DNA of 64,000 nucleotides, taken from NCBI GenBank assembly GCA_026545225.1, contig CM048845.1, positions 35,883,001 through 35,947,000 of the forward strand. Direction: 5' to 3'. Below the pieces are notes generated by a model. It saw only the letters and a list, made by a program, of their open reading frames with translations. It had not been told where the DNA came from and ran no database searches. Source of the stretch: Cornus controversa. Lineage: Eukaryota; Streptophyta; Magnoliopsida; Cornales; Cornaceae. Every line of letters starts with the position of its first letter. Within the stretch, counting starts at the first letter, position 1. A program made the position numbers and the translations under genes. Positions 1 through 10,469 of this stretch are shown here, piece by piece.

Positions 1-383
1 GCAGGCATCGTGTGCATCTCGATTGATCGAGATGTACATCTCGATTGATCAAGATTTCGATTAATCAAAATCCAACTTCGATCAATCGAGATCTCTCCTT
101 CGATTAATCGAGACTTGCTTCACTGAATCGAGACTTTAATTGGATTAATCAAAATTTCATTTCGATCAATAGAGAATTTACTTCGATCAATCAAAATTCT
201 TCATCGATTAATCGAAATTTTTGATCGATCGAAGACCAATCGAAGTGCTATCGAAGAATACTACCTCTCGGGACTTTTGGACTTCTCAACTCTTTGCAAT
301 TTTTCGATCAATCGAGACCAAAATCTCGATCATTCAAAATCTCGATTGATCGAGATCTTAGTTTCGATCAATCAAGATGCTCA
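1..383. repeat. Palindromic minisatellite array, post-integrase UTR of A1
   Basis: Dense, irregularly spaced variants of ATCTCGAT-NN-ATCGAGAT (for example CTCGATTGATCGAGAT). Each unit is an inverted repeat of about 8-nt arms around two bases and could form a hairpin on either strand. The same array type sits at the same place in copies C and E, and again inside their LTRs. Starts at or before the window edge. Confidence 0.85.
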
Positions 384-548
384 AAAACAGTCAGCTTGAG
401 TTATGCTTCAGGGACTTGGATTTTTGGGAATTAGATACTAAATTGCTTAGATACAAACTTTAACTTGGATTAAAGGGACATCATGGAAGCATGATAGCTA
501 CCATGGCTTCGCCACCTTACACGTCTATGGCACGACGTCCGGATCGGC

Positions 549-2615
549 TCACGAGTCAAAATATACGGGATCCGTCAAAGTGACGACATCCACATATTCC
601 ATGGTAACTTGGTCATCCACGCACACTTTTAAGTGCTGCCCGTTTAGTTTGAACAACGAGCCGTCTTTCAAGTCCTTTAATTCCACCGCTCCGTGGGGAG
701 CGATGGAATTAACCAAAAATGGAGGAAAGGGTTCTCTAGGAACTCTCCAATTAGGCACATCCATGACGGTATTGACATCGAGCATTGAGTTGACTTCACA
801 AATAGATTGCTCAATGTCAAAATCATCATAGTTGAAGTGATTTAGGCATGCCTCTAAAGGATCCTTGGAAAGAATAGAAGGAAGTGCTTCTTGAACAAGG
901 TCTTCCACTACATCGACATAAAAGCACTCACTTTCTTCTTCGGATGTGTGGTGGGAAGCATTGAAGATGTTCAAGCGGACTTTCATATTCCTGAAAGAGA
1001 TGTCCATCACTCCGGTACGGCAGTTAACGCAAGCGTTTGCCGTGGCCAAGAATGGACGACCTAGAATGATAGGAATATGCCGATTTGGATTTTGGACCGG
1101 TTCCGTGTCAAGGACTATGAAGTCCACCGGAAAGTAGAATTTGTCCACTTGAATGATTACATCCTCAATTATGCCACGTGGTTGCTTCACCGAGCGGTCG
1201 GCAAGTTGCAACACAACCGTGGTATGCTTGAGTTCCCCCAAACCTAGTTGTTGGTAAACTGAGAATGGAAGCAAATTGACACTAGCCCCTAAATCAAGAA
1301 GTGCCTTTTCAAAAGATTGATTTTCGATGGTGCATGAAATGGTCGGAGCACCCGGATCTTTGAATTTAGGAGGGGCTTGGTGTTGGAAAATGGAGCTTAT
1401 ATGCTCAGTTAAGAGGACTTTCTTAGGAACATTATTCCTAGTTTTGCGTTTTTGAGTGCACAAGTCCTTCAAGAATTTAGCATAGGAGGGAATTTGTCGA
1501 ATAGCATCAAGGAGAGGGAGATTGATCTTTACTTGTTTGAAGATCTCCATCATGTCTTGGATTTTCTCTCCTTGCTTCCCAAAATGAGAAGGTTCCTTCA
1601 ATCTTTGAGGAAAAGGAACCGGAGGTTCAAAAGAAGTGTTAAGATTTGGAATTGATGATGACACAACTTCACTTGCCTTTCCTTTTGGATTTAAAGGGAT
1701 GTTATGCACATTTGGATTTAAAGGAAATACTTTTGGATTTAAATGAGATTCTTTTGGATTTGCGGATTGCTCATTGAATTCCTTCTTCTCTTCCTCCCCT
1801 ACCTTGGAATTGATGATTTTACCACTCCTTAAGGTGGTGATTGATTGAACGTGCTCCGGAGGAGCATTACAAGTTGAAGATGATGGATCCTCAATCATAT
1901 GAACACCTTTAGGATTTGCCACCGGTTGACTCGGCAACTTACCTTCCTCCCTTCTATTCAAGGCATTAGCTAGTTGCCCGATTTGAGCTTCTAACCTAGC
2001 CATAGATTGAGTATTCGCTTCCAACTTAGAGATTGATTGAAAGTGAGTTTGCAATAAGCGGGTATTGGCCTCAAGATTGCTTATCACTCTTTCTTCAAAG
2101 CCTTGGCTTCTCGGAGGAGGTGGTGGTTGTTGGTAATTGGATCTTTGATGGTAAGGTTGAGGACTCGACCTATAATGAGGCTGTTGAGATTGGGAATTAA
2201 AAGAATTTTGCCCTTGAAAAGAGGGACTTGATTCTTGAGGTTTCCATGAAAAAGCCGGATGGTTCTTGTAACCAAGATTGTACGTGTTTGAATGTGGATC
2301 ATTCATTTGTTTAGAGTACAAGGCATTCGCTTGTTCTTGAGCATAATTGGGAGATTGCCCGGCAATAGGACAATCTCACACGAAATGTGAAGTACTATAG
2401 CAAAACGAATAACCTTCCTGATTTTGAATAGGTTGACTTGGAGTAGGCAGCCCATTTTTCATGATTAAATCCATTTTTAGGGATAGGGCTTCTACTTGCA
2501 TGGCAACCTCATCTACCCGTGAAATTTCATGCACTCCTCTACAAGGTTGGGTGGCCTTCCCTTTCCTAGTGGAGGAGCGTTGAGCTGAATTGTTGCTTAG
2601 GGTTTGAAAAAGTTT
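549..2615 (-). pseudogene. A1 gag C-half / protease / integrase-tail fusion frame
   Basis: An open frame of 590 codons (2321 to 549) continues the gag frame past a TGA near 2380. In order: a degraded CCHC knuckle (first Cys changed to Tyr), a Gln/Pro-rich linker, a retropepsin domain with active site DLGAS near 1290-1300 and the conserved GRPFLATAN stretch, then an abrupt switch at about 720 into the end of integrase ([17 protein letters not shown]). The tail matches the last roughly 55 residues of the integrase frame in copy E (ending 56237). Compared with E, 2,790 bp (930 codons) are absent and the frame is kept. There is no reverse transcriptase, so any activity would have to come from other copies. 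Confidence 0.85.
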
Positions 2616-3392
2616 TCATGCCTCATCGGGGCTTTGAAAAAGGTATCCACCCCCACATGCGGAGTCTATCATTTGTCTATGTTGCTCACTCACCCCATCA
2701 TAAAAGCTTTGCACTAGCTGCCATTTTGGGACAGCATGATGCAGACAAGATTTAAGAAGGTCTTTTAATCTCTCCCATGTCTCATGAAATTGTTCTTGGT
2801 CAATTTGGGTGAATCCGGTGATGGCTCTCCGAATATCACTCGTCTTTCCCATTGGGAAGTATTTTTTTAAGAACTCGATTTGCATCTCCGCCCAAGAATG
2901 GATTGAGTTAGGTTCTAAAGAATTAAACCAACTTCTAGCTTTATCTTTTAGGGAGAAGGGGAATATACGCAGCTTTAGATCATCCTCCGTAAAGTGTGGT
3001 ACACGAATAGTGGAACACACAGAAAGGAAGTAATCTAAGTGCCGGTATGGATCCTCATTAGGGAGACCATGGAAGCTATTAAGAAGATTGATGGTGGAGG
3101 ACTTTATTTCGAATTGATTTGCCGTTACATCTAGAAATTGGATACATGAAGGTACTTCAAATGTAGTCGGAAGGTAAAAGTTCATAAGCAACTCTCCTTG
3201 AGGAGGTGGAGGTGGAGGTGGTTGTTCATGATTAAAAGGAGGTAGTCCGGGAGGTTGTCTTTCATTTGGATCCATGTTTTCAGTCCTAGGCAATATAGGG
3301 TCCCTAGAGGTTCCTCTACGTTGTCTAAGTGTTCATTCAAGTTCAATATTACAAAGAAGCAAAGGGAGTGACAATAACCGTCTACCTAGCAT
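2616..3392 (-). pseudogene. A1 gag N-terminal half (retrotransposon Gag domain)
   Basis: Start chosen at the ATG opening MLGRR (3390-3392), which is conserved in the other copies; the next in-frame Met (MDPN) lies about 40 codons on. A TGA at 3333-3335 interrupts the leader. The Gag core is recognisable by LNSFHGLPNEDPYRHLD, KDKARSWFNSLEPNSI and EFLKKYFPMGKT, the usual plant Gag capsid-like block. The frame ends at a TGA (2616-2618) replacing Trp in DEAWKLF. Copy E keeps Trp at that site, and copy C has the same TGA. The product would form the virus-like particle shell in an active element. Confidence 0.85.
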
Positions 3393-3655
3393 GCATTAAT
3401 AGTAGAACAACACCTTAATACACAAAAATAAACAAATATATATACAAAAAGAATGAAAGAACTCAAACCACTAATTTTAGATTTTATACTCACAAAGGGT
3501 TCCAACTTTAATCCTTTTAGATGCCCGCTATGTGGTATACCTAAAATCAATAAATTTGAGCACTAAGAACAAAATATATACAAAAAGAATGAAAGAATTT
3601 CTAGCCTAAGAATTAAACCAGATTTAATCTTTCAATGGTGACAATTACACCGTAG

Positions 3656-3673
3656 TCCCCGGTAACGGCGCCA
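3656..3673 (-). other. Primer-binding site, tRNA-Asp type (A1)
   Basis: On the minus strand TGGCGCCGTTACCGGGGA, six bases inside the LTR end. It matches the complement of the plant tRNA-Asp 3' end used by Athila elements, with one mismatch. Confidence 0.85.
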
Positions 3674-3679
3674 AAATTT

Positions 3680-5121
3680 TGATGTGGCTAAACTCGGATT
3701 AAATTGTAAGCTTAATTTTGCCCTTTTTATCAAAATATAATTTAACCACTCGCAAGAGCACGAATCTTTGTAGATAAGGTTCTATATAGAGGGTATCGAT
3801 CCCACGAGGACTAGTTGCAATTGTCTTAAAGAAAGATTAATTCTACTTTAATTCTAAAAACATGTTTTTGGATTTTTGTTTATAATCTATTGCATGAATG
3901 AAATGACAATAAAATTAAAGAGTTTGAGTTGGGAGAGAGAGCTAGGGGTGATTTCCACCACTAGCCATTCACATGTTCATAAGTGTAGCAAGCATGGGAT
4001 TCATAAATTAAATGCCTAACAATGTCATTAGGCTTGTGACCTCAATGATATATCAAAAGATCAATGTGTGTGCTAACCTATCATAATCCATCTTCAACAA
4101 GCATAGCTCTTCAACCTAACTAACTACCTAATTACCATACTCTCTAGGTGAACCCTACATGCATCCAAACTACCTTGTCTTGGCATGATTTATACAAGCA
4201 AACATCACACATTCATTTAAACACCATTATCTAGCCATCATTTGCACTTCTTGTGGAATATGCAAATGTTGTGCATTCAAGTGACAAAATCTACTCTAAA
4301 ACAAGAATAAATTCCAAATCAAATGAATATATATAAGAAATGTATTTGTGTACATAGTCACTAGGCTAAATAATCAACATTTAACTACAAATCCCCAAGT
4401 GCTACAAAAATGAACAAGTTTACATGGCTAGGTGTGTCAACCACACCCTAGTGGAGAAGTTAGTTGGTCATGGCAGCCTTGCACCCGTCCATTGATGAAG
4501 AAAGTGAAGCTTCTTGGTCTGGTTCAACTCCTCTTCTTCCTCTCCCGAAGGTCTCTCCTTGGATGGTCTGATGTATCTTGAGAGATATATGAGATATGAG
4601 AGATATGGCCCTTTTTGTGTGCTTTTTGGCTTCTTTTCAACCTTGGGCCCCACCATATATATATATATATCAATATATATATCCCTTGTATCAAGAAGGT
4701 CCCCAAGGGTCTTGTTCAAGTTAGACAATCCCCCTAAGTCGTGCAAAAAGGGGAATTTTGTTGCAAGTGGGAGAGCAGGTGAGCAAGTGGATTCTGCAGA
4801 ATCTCGATCAATCGAGATTGGATCTCAATTGATCGAGATTGGATCTCAATTGATCGAGATTTTGATCAATCGAAATGAGATCTCGATCAATCGAGATTTC
4901 GATTAATCGAGATCAACATCTCGATTGATCGAGATGCCTTTGGCTGCAATTCTGACTTTTTCTCTTCAGCTGCAAATAGCTTCAAACTTTGCTCCATTTA
5001 CTCCAATACCTGCAATACATCAAAGACACAAAAATACCATAAATATATCTCGGTAAATGCAAAAACGGAACTAACATATGCAATAAAGAGGGTTCAAATG
5101 CATAGAATTGAACACTTATCA
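3680..5121 (-). repeat. 5' LTR of A1
   Basis: About 1,442 bp, beginning TGATAAGTG and ending CCACATCA in element orientation. It contains the palindrome array (4798-4935), an AT-dinucleotide tract (4651-4682) that is the likely core promoter region, and a conserved block with CTCGTGGGATCGATACCCTC shared by all Athila LTRs here and probably lying in R/U5. Confidence 0.88.
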
Positions 5122-5202
5122 TATATCTTTTGGTGTGTCTTCGCCACGCGTTCAAGATATATATAATGTTTTTTCTCTGATGCAAGTTTTTCCATATTAC
5201 CA

Positions 5203-5338
5203 GGTTGGAGGTCATACAAATGGAATGAAAACTCTTCCTCATAGTGCAGCTATTACGACAATAGATTGGCACCCTACATTGCCCATTTTCTTAACTGGGT
5301 CAGCGGATCATTCAGTTCGGGTCACATCCATATTATGA
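5203..5338 (+). pseudogene. Terminal exon of a WD40-repeat gene (fragment)
   Basis: A pyrimidine-rich stretch ending in ttaccag at 5202 looks like a 3' splice site. After it an open stretch reads VGGHTNGMKTLPHS, then AITTIDWHPTLPIFLTGSAD and HSVRVTSIL, ending at TGA (5336-5338). The DWHP..P.FLTGSAD..VRV pattern is a WD40 blade. No upstream exon is seen: retroelement A1's LTR ends only about 80 bp before it, so the rest of the gene is either beyond A1 (left of the window) or lost. The specific WD40 family is not recognised. Interruption by A1 suggests a dead or displaced gene end. Confidence 0.55.
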
Positions 5339-5815
5339 AGGTGTCTGTCTAATTTTTCATTTAGTTTTGATTGGTTGGAGAGTTGGAGATCATCGGTTGA
5401 AGTTGCTCCAAGCAAATGATTCGATAGAAATTTCCCTTGTGTTTTCTATAGGTTAGTTATGTTTGTCTTTTAGAGGAGGATTATTTTTGTTTAATTCGTT
5501 GAACTTGTGTTATTATAACACATTGTTCATTTTTTAAACATAGTAATGTTTTGGCTAATGTTGCCCATTTTCTTGACTGGGTCAGCCAATCACTTTGTTA
5601 TGATCACATTTATATCATGAAGGTTTCTGCGTTGTAACAATTCATTTATTTTTGGTTGGTTGGAGATTGAAGTTTGCTCCAAGAAAATGATTCAATAGAA
5701 GTTTTCATTACATGTTTTCTTTAACCCAGTTGTGTTTTAAACGAGGCAACTATTTTGGTGTAATTCAATGAACATTATATTAGAATGCATTGATCATTAT
5801 TTGACACATTATTCT
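5276..5815 (+). repeat. Diverged tandem duplication of the WD40 exon end and its 3' flank
   Basis: 5276-5535 and 5567-5815 align over most of their length. Shared landmarks are ttgcccattttcttgactgg/cttaactgg, tatcatgaaggt, ttggttggagattgaag, ctccaagaaaatgattcaatag and a closing attgttcattt-like segment. Copy 2 has lost the open frame, for example SADHSVRV became SANHFVMI. It is an old local duplication of about 290 bp spacing. Confidence 0.75.
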
Positions 5816-6037
5816 CTCTTTTAGATTCAGGTGTTTAAACGTGGCCTAAGAATTTAGTCCCTTTGTTGGCAAAACCCAACCTGAGTTTATGAAGCAATTA
5901 GGTATGTACGTTTCAGTTGCGTTTATCTCCTATGTATGATTGATCTGCAAACAGGTAGGCTCTCAATTATGAATGTTTTCAAATAATTTATATTTGGTAA
6001 TAATAATGATTGAACTATTTTTTCAAAATTAACTGAT

Positions 6038-6084
<47 letters not shown>

Positions 6085-6884
6085 TTTGTTTTGAGTGGCA
6101 AGTCCCAACCGATAGAATTAGAAATTTATATAGCACTGATTGAGAATTGATTTTATGGACAAGCATTTACCTAAAATGTTTCTGGACTACTATTTAATTA
6201 TTGCAACAGCCCCTCAAACGTCATTCTACCATTAGAATTTAACCAGGAGTTTGACATACCTTTAAAGTGATTTTATAACAACGAAAATGTTCCTTAATAA
6301 AATTTTGGATAATGATTTGTAAGTCCTTTTAGACTAGTCCCTATCACTACTCTAAAAATTTAATAAAATTTAGATTTTCTTTACAATGATTTTCATGTAC
6401 ATATATATATACACACACACACACGCAATTTGGAAAGATTCTGAAAATGAAACTATGAGCAAAACCTTTCTTAAGGGATTATAATTGAGCATGAGGTACA
6501 TATGGCAGTAATCTTGATTACGATAATCTTGATTACGAAACCATATGTTCTCAAATGGTACATAAGATATAAGATATATGGAAGACAAAAATGAGACAGC
6601 GACTATGTAATACATTTATTTTGGATTGCCCTAGCCTGCATGTCATAACTAACACAACATGATAAACTAATCAAACTAAATCCAGAACAAAAGCTCTGCG
6701 TAGAAAGTATTATAAAACTATATCCTTCAAGAAATAGAGAGGAGCCACCAGCAGCAGCAAGTACGCGTCGTCCGGTCTGAACTTATTGTCAAGAGGAACA
6801 AAAGCTCATGTCTTAGGTGATGTGGCTTCCACCCAAAATGCAAAACAAAAGAACAATATGAACAATAAGATCAACTTGAAGGAG
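5816..6884. other. Intergenic, no gene seen
   Basis: AT-rich sequence without a supported gene. It holds a (TA)n microsatellite at 6041-6081 and a (TA)n(CA)n tract at 6401-6424. Short open frames here are explained by these repeats. Confidence 0.6.
6041..6081. repeat. (TA)n microsatellite
   Basis: About 20 uninterrupted TA units. Confidence 0.95.
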
Positions 6885-7171
6885 AGAAAGTGCTACTAAT
6901 TTAGAAAAATCAAAGTTAACATTCACCTATTAGCTTTGAAGCTTCCTCCTCAATCTGGCCATATTCACTGTTGTTGTCACATAGAACCAATTTCAAATTT
7001 TATAATTAGTGTCATTCAAGTATTGAAAATCTAGCTTGTACAAAAGCAAAATTCGAATGAAAGTGCCACTAATTCAAAATATTCAAAGTAGATATTTACC
7101 TTTCAGCTTTGAAGTTGCCTCCTCAATCTGGCCATATTCACTGCTATTGTCACATAGAGCCAATCTTTTAT
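6885..7171 (-). repeat. Duplicated 3' end of the RLP gene (last codons plus splice donor)
   Basis: About 110 bp is present twice at a spacing near 173 bp (about 6885-6995 and 7059-7171). Each copy carries the reverse complement of the codons for VNMARLRRQLQS followed by a GT splice-donor-like sequence (GTAAATATC in the upstream copy, GTGAATGTT in the other, minus strand). The copy nearer the gene is the one in frame. Confidence 0.75.
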
Positions 7172-10100
7172 GTTGTTTAAGGACTTGAAATAGGCATATT
7201 CCCATGAACGTTTGAGTAGTAAAGTGCCAAAGACTCCACCAAATCCAACACCAAAACCTAGCCCCATGCTGACATAAAATTCTTGGTTTATAAACCCATC
7301 CTCATCTCCTTGATTGATCGTGTCTTTATCGTGATTGGTAACGGAAGGATCAAGAGTTGTTTCATCTCCTGGGCATTTCAGAAGCAGAAGTCCACAAAGT
7401 TCATGATTCCCCGCATATGATGAGGTATCAAAGCTCTGCAGCTGAGTGCTTGATGGAATTTTTCCGGACAAGTTGTTATTTGACAAATCTAAGACAGCAA
7501 GAAAATTTAAACCAGTGATGCTTGGAGAAATCTCACCAGAAAATTGATTTCTAGATAAGTCTAGAGATTCTAACATTTTCAACTCACCAATCTTTTGAAT
7601 AACATGTCCAGACAAACAATTCTGTAAGACTCGAGATTTCTTCAGGAAATTTTCCAACTAATCTATTGCTAGAAAGATCAATGCTTCTTACCAATTGTAG
7701 AGTATTTTTGTACTCAAACTCTTGTCCTTTCCATAGCACCAATGAATTGTCTACATAATCATCGAAAGGATAATAAAAATTAATAGAATAAGCAATTTTT
7801 TCATCTAATTTATCCTGCCAAACCAAAGCTGTAAAATTGTTGAAACATTGAGGTATAATTCCAGATATATTGTTTTGGGAGAGGTCCAAGATTTGAATAA
7901 ATTTGAGATGGCATATAACTTCAGGTATGTGTCCATGGAATTTATTCAATCGCAAACTAAGAACAATTAAACTTGTCAGGTGTGTCCCTATCCACGCTGG
8001 TATTTTTTCTGATAGTTTATTTTCTCCCACATCAATAGTTATCAAGTTCTTGCAATTCTTCAAAGATGGAGGCAATTCCCCAATAAAATTATTATTTCGT
8101 AGGTGCAAGGTTAAAACCTTAGTGAGGAAGCCCATAGAGATAGGAATTTTTCCAAAAAAATTATTGTTTGCCAAATTAAGAATGCGTAATTCTTCCATGT
8201 TCATCCAACAATCAAGAAGCTCCCCTAATAATTGATTATCTGAAAGGTCAATAGAACTGAGGAACTCACCGGTTACATTACATAAGAAAGAAATTGATCC
8301 AGAAAACATATTTTTGGAGAGATGCAATGTTTGCACTTTGGGAGAAAATAGTGGTATTGGACACTTGAAACGATTGGAGCTCAAGTCTATTGCATGATAA
8401 GAAAATGTCTTCAATGACAAATCAGGCACGGTACCATTGATTTGGTTGTAAGAGAGTTTAGGTAAGACATTCTAGGAGATAAATTCCAAAAATCCCTAGG
8501 GACAATACCCCAAATTCCAGAATTAGAGATATCAAGGTAAGAATAATTGTGTTGAGTTTGAATCCAGTTTGGGAAACGAGGCCCTAACTGGCAAGACCGC
8601 AAGTTTATGCGATCCAGTTGAGAAGGAGGATTCCAATCAGAATTGAAGTCTAAAGCCAGTGAGTTAAAAGACAAATGAAATTCCTTTAAGTTGCTGAGAT
8701 TTAAGACGTGGGCTTTGGAGATGGTACCTTCTAACAAATTTGAAGAGACATCCAAAATTTTGAGCATGAAAAGTTGGCCAATACTTTTGGGTAGTGGTCC
8801 AGTGAAGCGATTGTTCCCAAGATACAACTCTCTCAAGGAAGATAATCCGGTAAAATCAGGTAAAGACCCACTCAATTAATTATTATCAAGATACAACTCT
8901 CTCAATGAAGATAATCTGGTAAAATCAGGTAAAGACCCACTCAATTGATTATTATAAAGAGACAACTCTCTCAATGAAGATAATCTGGTAAAATCAGGTA
9001 AAGACCCACTCAATTGATTATTATCAAGAGACAACTCTCTCAATGAAGATAATCCGATAAAATCAGGTAAAGACCCACTCAATTGATTATTATCAAGATA
9101 CAACTCTCTCAATGAAGATAATCCGATAAAATCAGGTAAAGACCCATTCAATTGATTACCTTGAAGATGCAACACTCTCAATGAAGATAATTCGGTAAAA
9201 TAAGGTAAAGAGCCATTCAATTGATTATAATCAAGATACAACTCTCTCAATGATGTTAGTCGTGAGATACTGTCAGGCAATGAACCACCAAGTTGATTCT
9301 CGCCTACTTCTAAAATCTCTAATGACTTCTCAGTGCCCCCAATCAATTCTCCGAGACAAGTTAATTCATTGTCAATTAGATATAATGTTCGTAAACTACT
9401 TAAGTTCCCCAAAGAATTTGGAATCCCACCTTCAAATAGATTGTAAGAGAGATGAAGATAGGCAAGGGAAATCAAGTTTCCGAAGGCATCAGGGATCAGA
9501 CCTTGTAAATTGTTAAAGGAAAGGTCTAGATGAGCAAGCTGATTGGTATTGAAGTTGAACAACCAACTATATAGTGAAGAATTGAGGTAATTGCCCGAGA
9601 GATCAAGGACAACAAGTGACGTAGAAGAATTTATCAATGGAAGTGAAGGAGAACATATAGGAGAGAGTTCACAGAATCGTAAGAATTCCATCCAATCTAT
9701 TGCTGATTTGCTAAGATTAACCAAGCTAAGGTCAAGGTATCTTAATAAAGAAAGATGAGAAAGCCACTCAAGGTTTTTCACATGGAGTCTTCCATTATTA
9801 TAATTAAAGCCCATATCAAGTGACCTCAATTCAAAAAGGTTCCCAATTTGATTAGGAACTATCCCAACAAGGTTAGCCCATGAAATATTGAGATATTGTA
9901 ATCTGCGAAAGGAACCAAAGAATTATGGGATGTGGCTCCCATTAAAATCGTTGCAACTAAGGTCCAAATACTTTAAATGATGTAATTCAACCAATGAAGG
10001 ACTAATCTTACCTCTCAAAAGCTGACCATAATAACTTTCCCAAGGACGACAGGAGGCATGAAGATCAAGCAGGGTGACATGACCATTTGCAGCAGTCTTT

Positions 10101-10328
10101 CATCTCTTCTTCTTCTACACTCCCCCAAGAAGAGAGAAGGCCATAATCATCAATGAGCCCACCTTTAAACTCAAGCAGAGCTTGTCTCTCCCTCTCTATG
10201 CATGACCACCTCACTTCTTTACTATCATCTCCAAGAGCTGGTTTTATTAATATGCACAACATTAATAAAATCACACCAACTAACAAGTGCAAATGTTTAA
10301 ACAACATTTCTCTCATGATCATTTTCAT
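7103..10328 (-). pseudogene. LRR receptor-like protein (EIX2-like class), multiply broken
   Basis: Cell-surface LRR receptor without kinase. Start chosen at the Met at 10328, because a TATA box at 10393-10400 puts transcription start near 10365; an upstream in-frame Met at 10376 is less likely. In order: hydrophobic signal peptide, LRRNT ([13 protein letters not shown] ... DCCKW), about 25-30 LRRs, a Tyr-rich island-like break (near 7740-7830), last LRRs, SSTQLQSFDTSSYAGN and CG..L..KCPGDE cap, acidic juxtamembrane stretch, one transmembrane helix (FYVSMGLGFGVGFGGVFGTL) and a short basic tail. Lesions: a roughly 29-bp deletion after CCKW (about 10077), TAA at 9923-9925, TAA at 8876-8878 (CAA to TAA), 1-bp loss near 8450, and a deletion with frameshift near 7630. 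No kinase domain follows. Family members act in immunity or development with SOBIR1/BAK1 co-receptors; that is family knowledge only. Confidence 0.9.
8821..9303 (-). repeat. 69-bp tandem LRR repeats inside the RLP pseudogene
   Basis: Seven consecutive units with exact 69-bp spacing (starts 8821, 8890, 8959, 9028, 9097, 9166, 9235), each encoding one 23-residue LRR of the form LSSLRELYLDNNQLSGSLPDF. Units differ at only a few positions, so this is a recent in-frame expansion. The leftmost units are nearly identical. One carries the CAA-to-TAA stop. Confidence 0.92.
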
Positions 10329-10392
10329 CACAACTGGTGAAGATAAAGCTTGGTTTTGTTTATGATCTCTAGTCATGTCATGTGATGACCCT

Positions 10393-10400
10393 TATTTATA
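10393..10400 (-). promoter_or_regulatory. TATA box of the RLP gene
   Basis: TATAAATA on the minus strand, 65 bases before the chosen ATG. The same sequence with its surroundings recurs at 11092-11099 and 16276-16283 without a following gene. Confidence 0.6.
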
Positions 10401-10469
10401 CTAATATCTTGCTAGAGTTGCACTAGATATTTTTCTTTTCTTTTCTTTATTATTTTTTTTTCCAGATTC

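Larger units (their letters stand above)
1..5121 (-). mobile_element. Athila-like Ty3/gypsy element, copy A1 (5' part, internally deleted)
   Basis: Read on the minus strand: 5' LTR (5121 to 3680), tRNA-Asp-type primer-binding site, gag, protease, integrase tail, then a palindrome-rich untranslated region that runs off the left edge, so the third ORF and 3' LTR are not visible. The DLGAS protease motif and PBS are typical of the Athila lineage. Reverse transcriptase, RNase H and the integrase core are missing through one in-frame deletion at about 720-724. Stops and a lost zinc-knuckle cysteine make it non-functional. The target duplication cannot be checked because only one end lies in the window. 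Confidence 0.9.

Noticed and set aside
1..383. CRISPR-like array
   Set aside because: Repeats are short, degenerate palindromes without unique spacers of constant length, lie in a plant retrotransposon UTR, and no cas genes are present.
4468..4906. Frames of 60-130 codons in the LTRs (also 35489-35926, 47773-48163, 57750-58127, 61151-61609)
   Set aside because: They recur only because the LTRs are homologous. They run through the AT tract and the palindrome array and show no protein signature.
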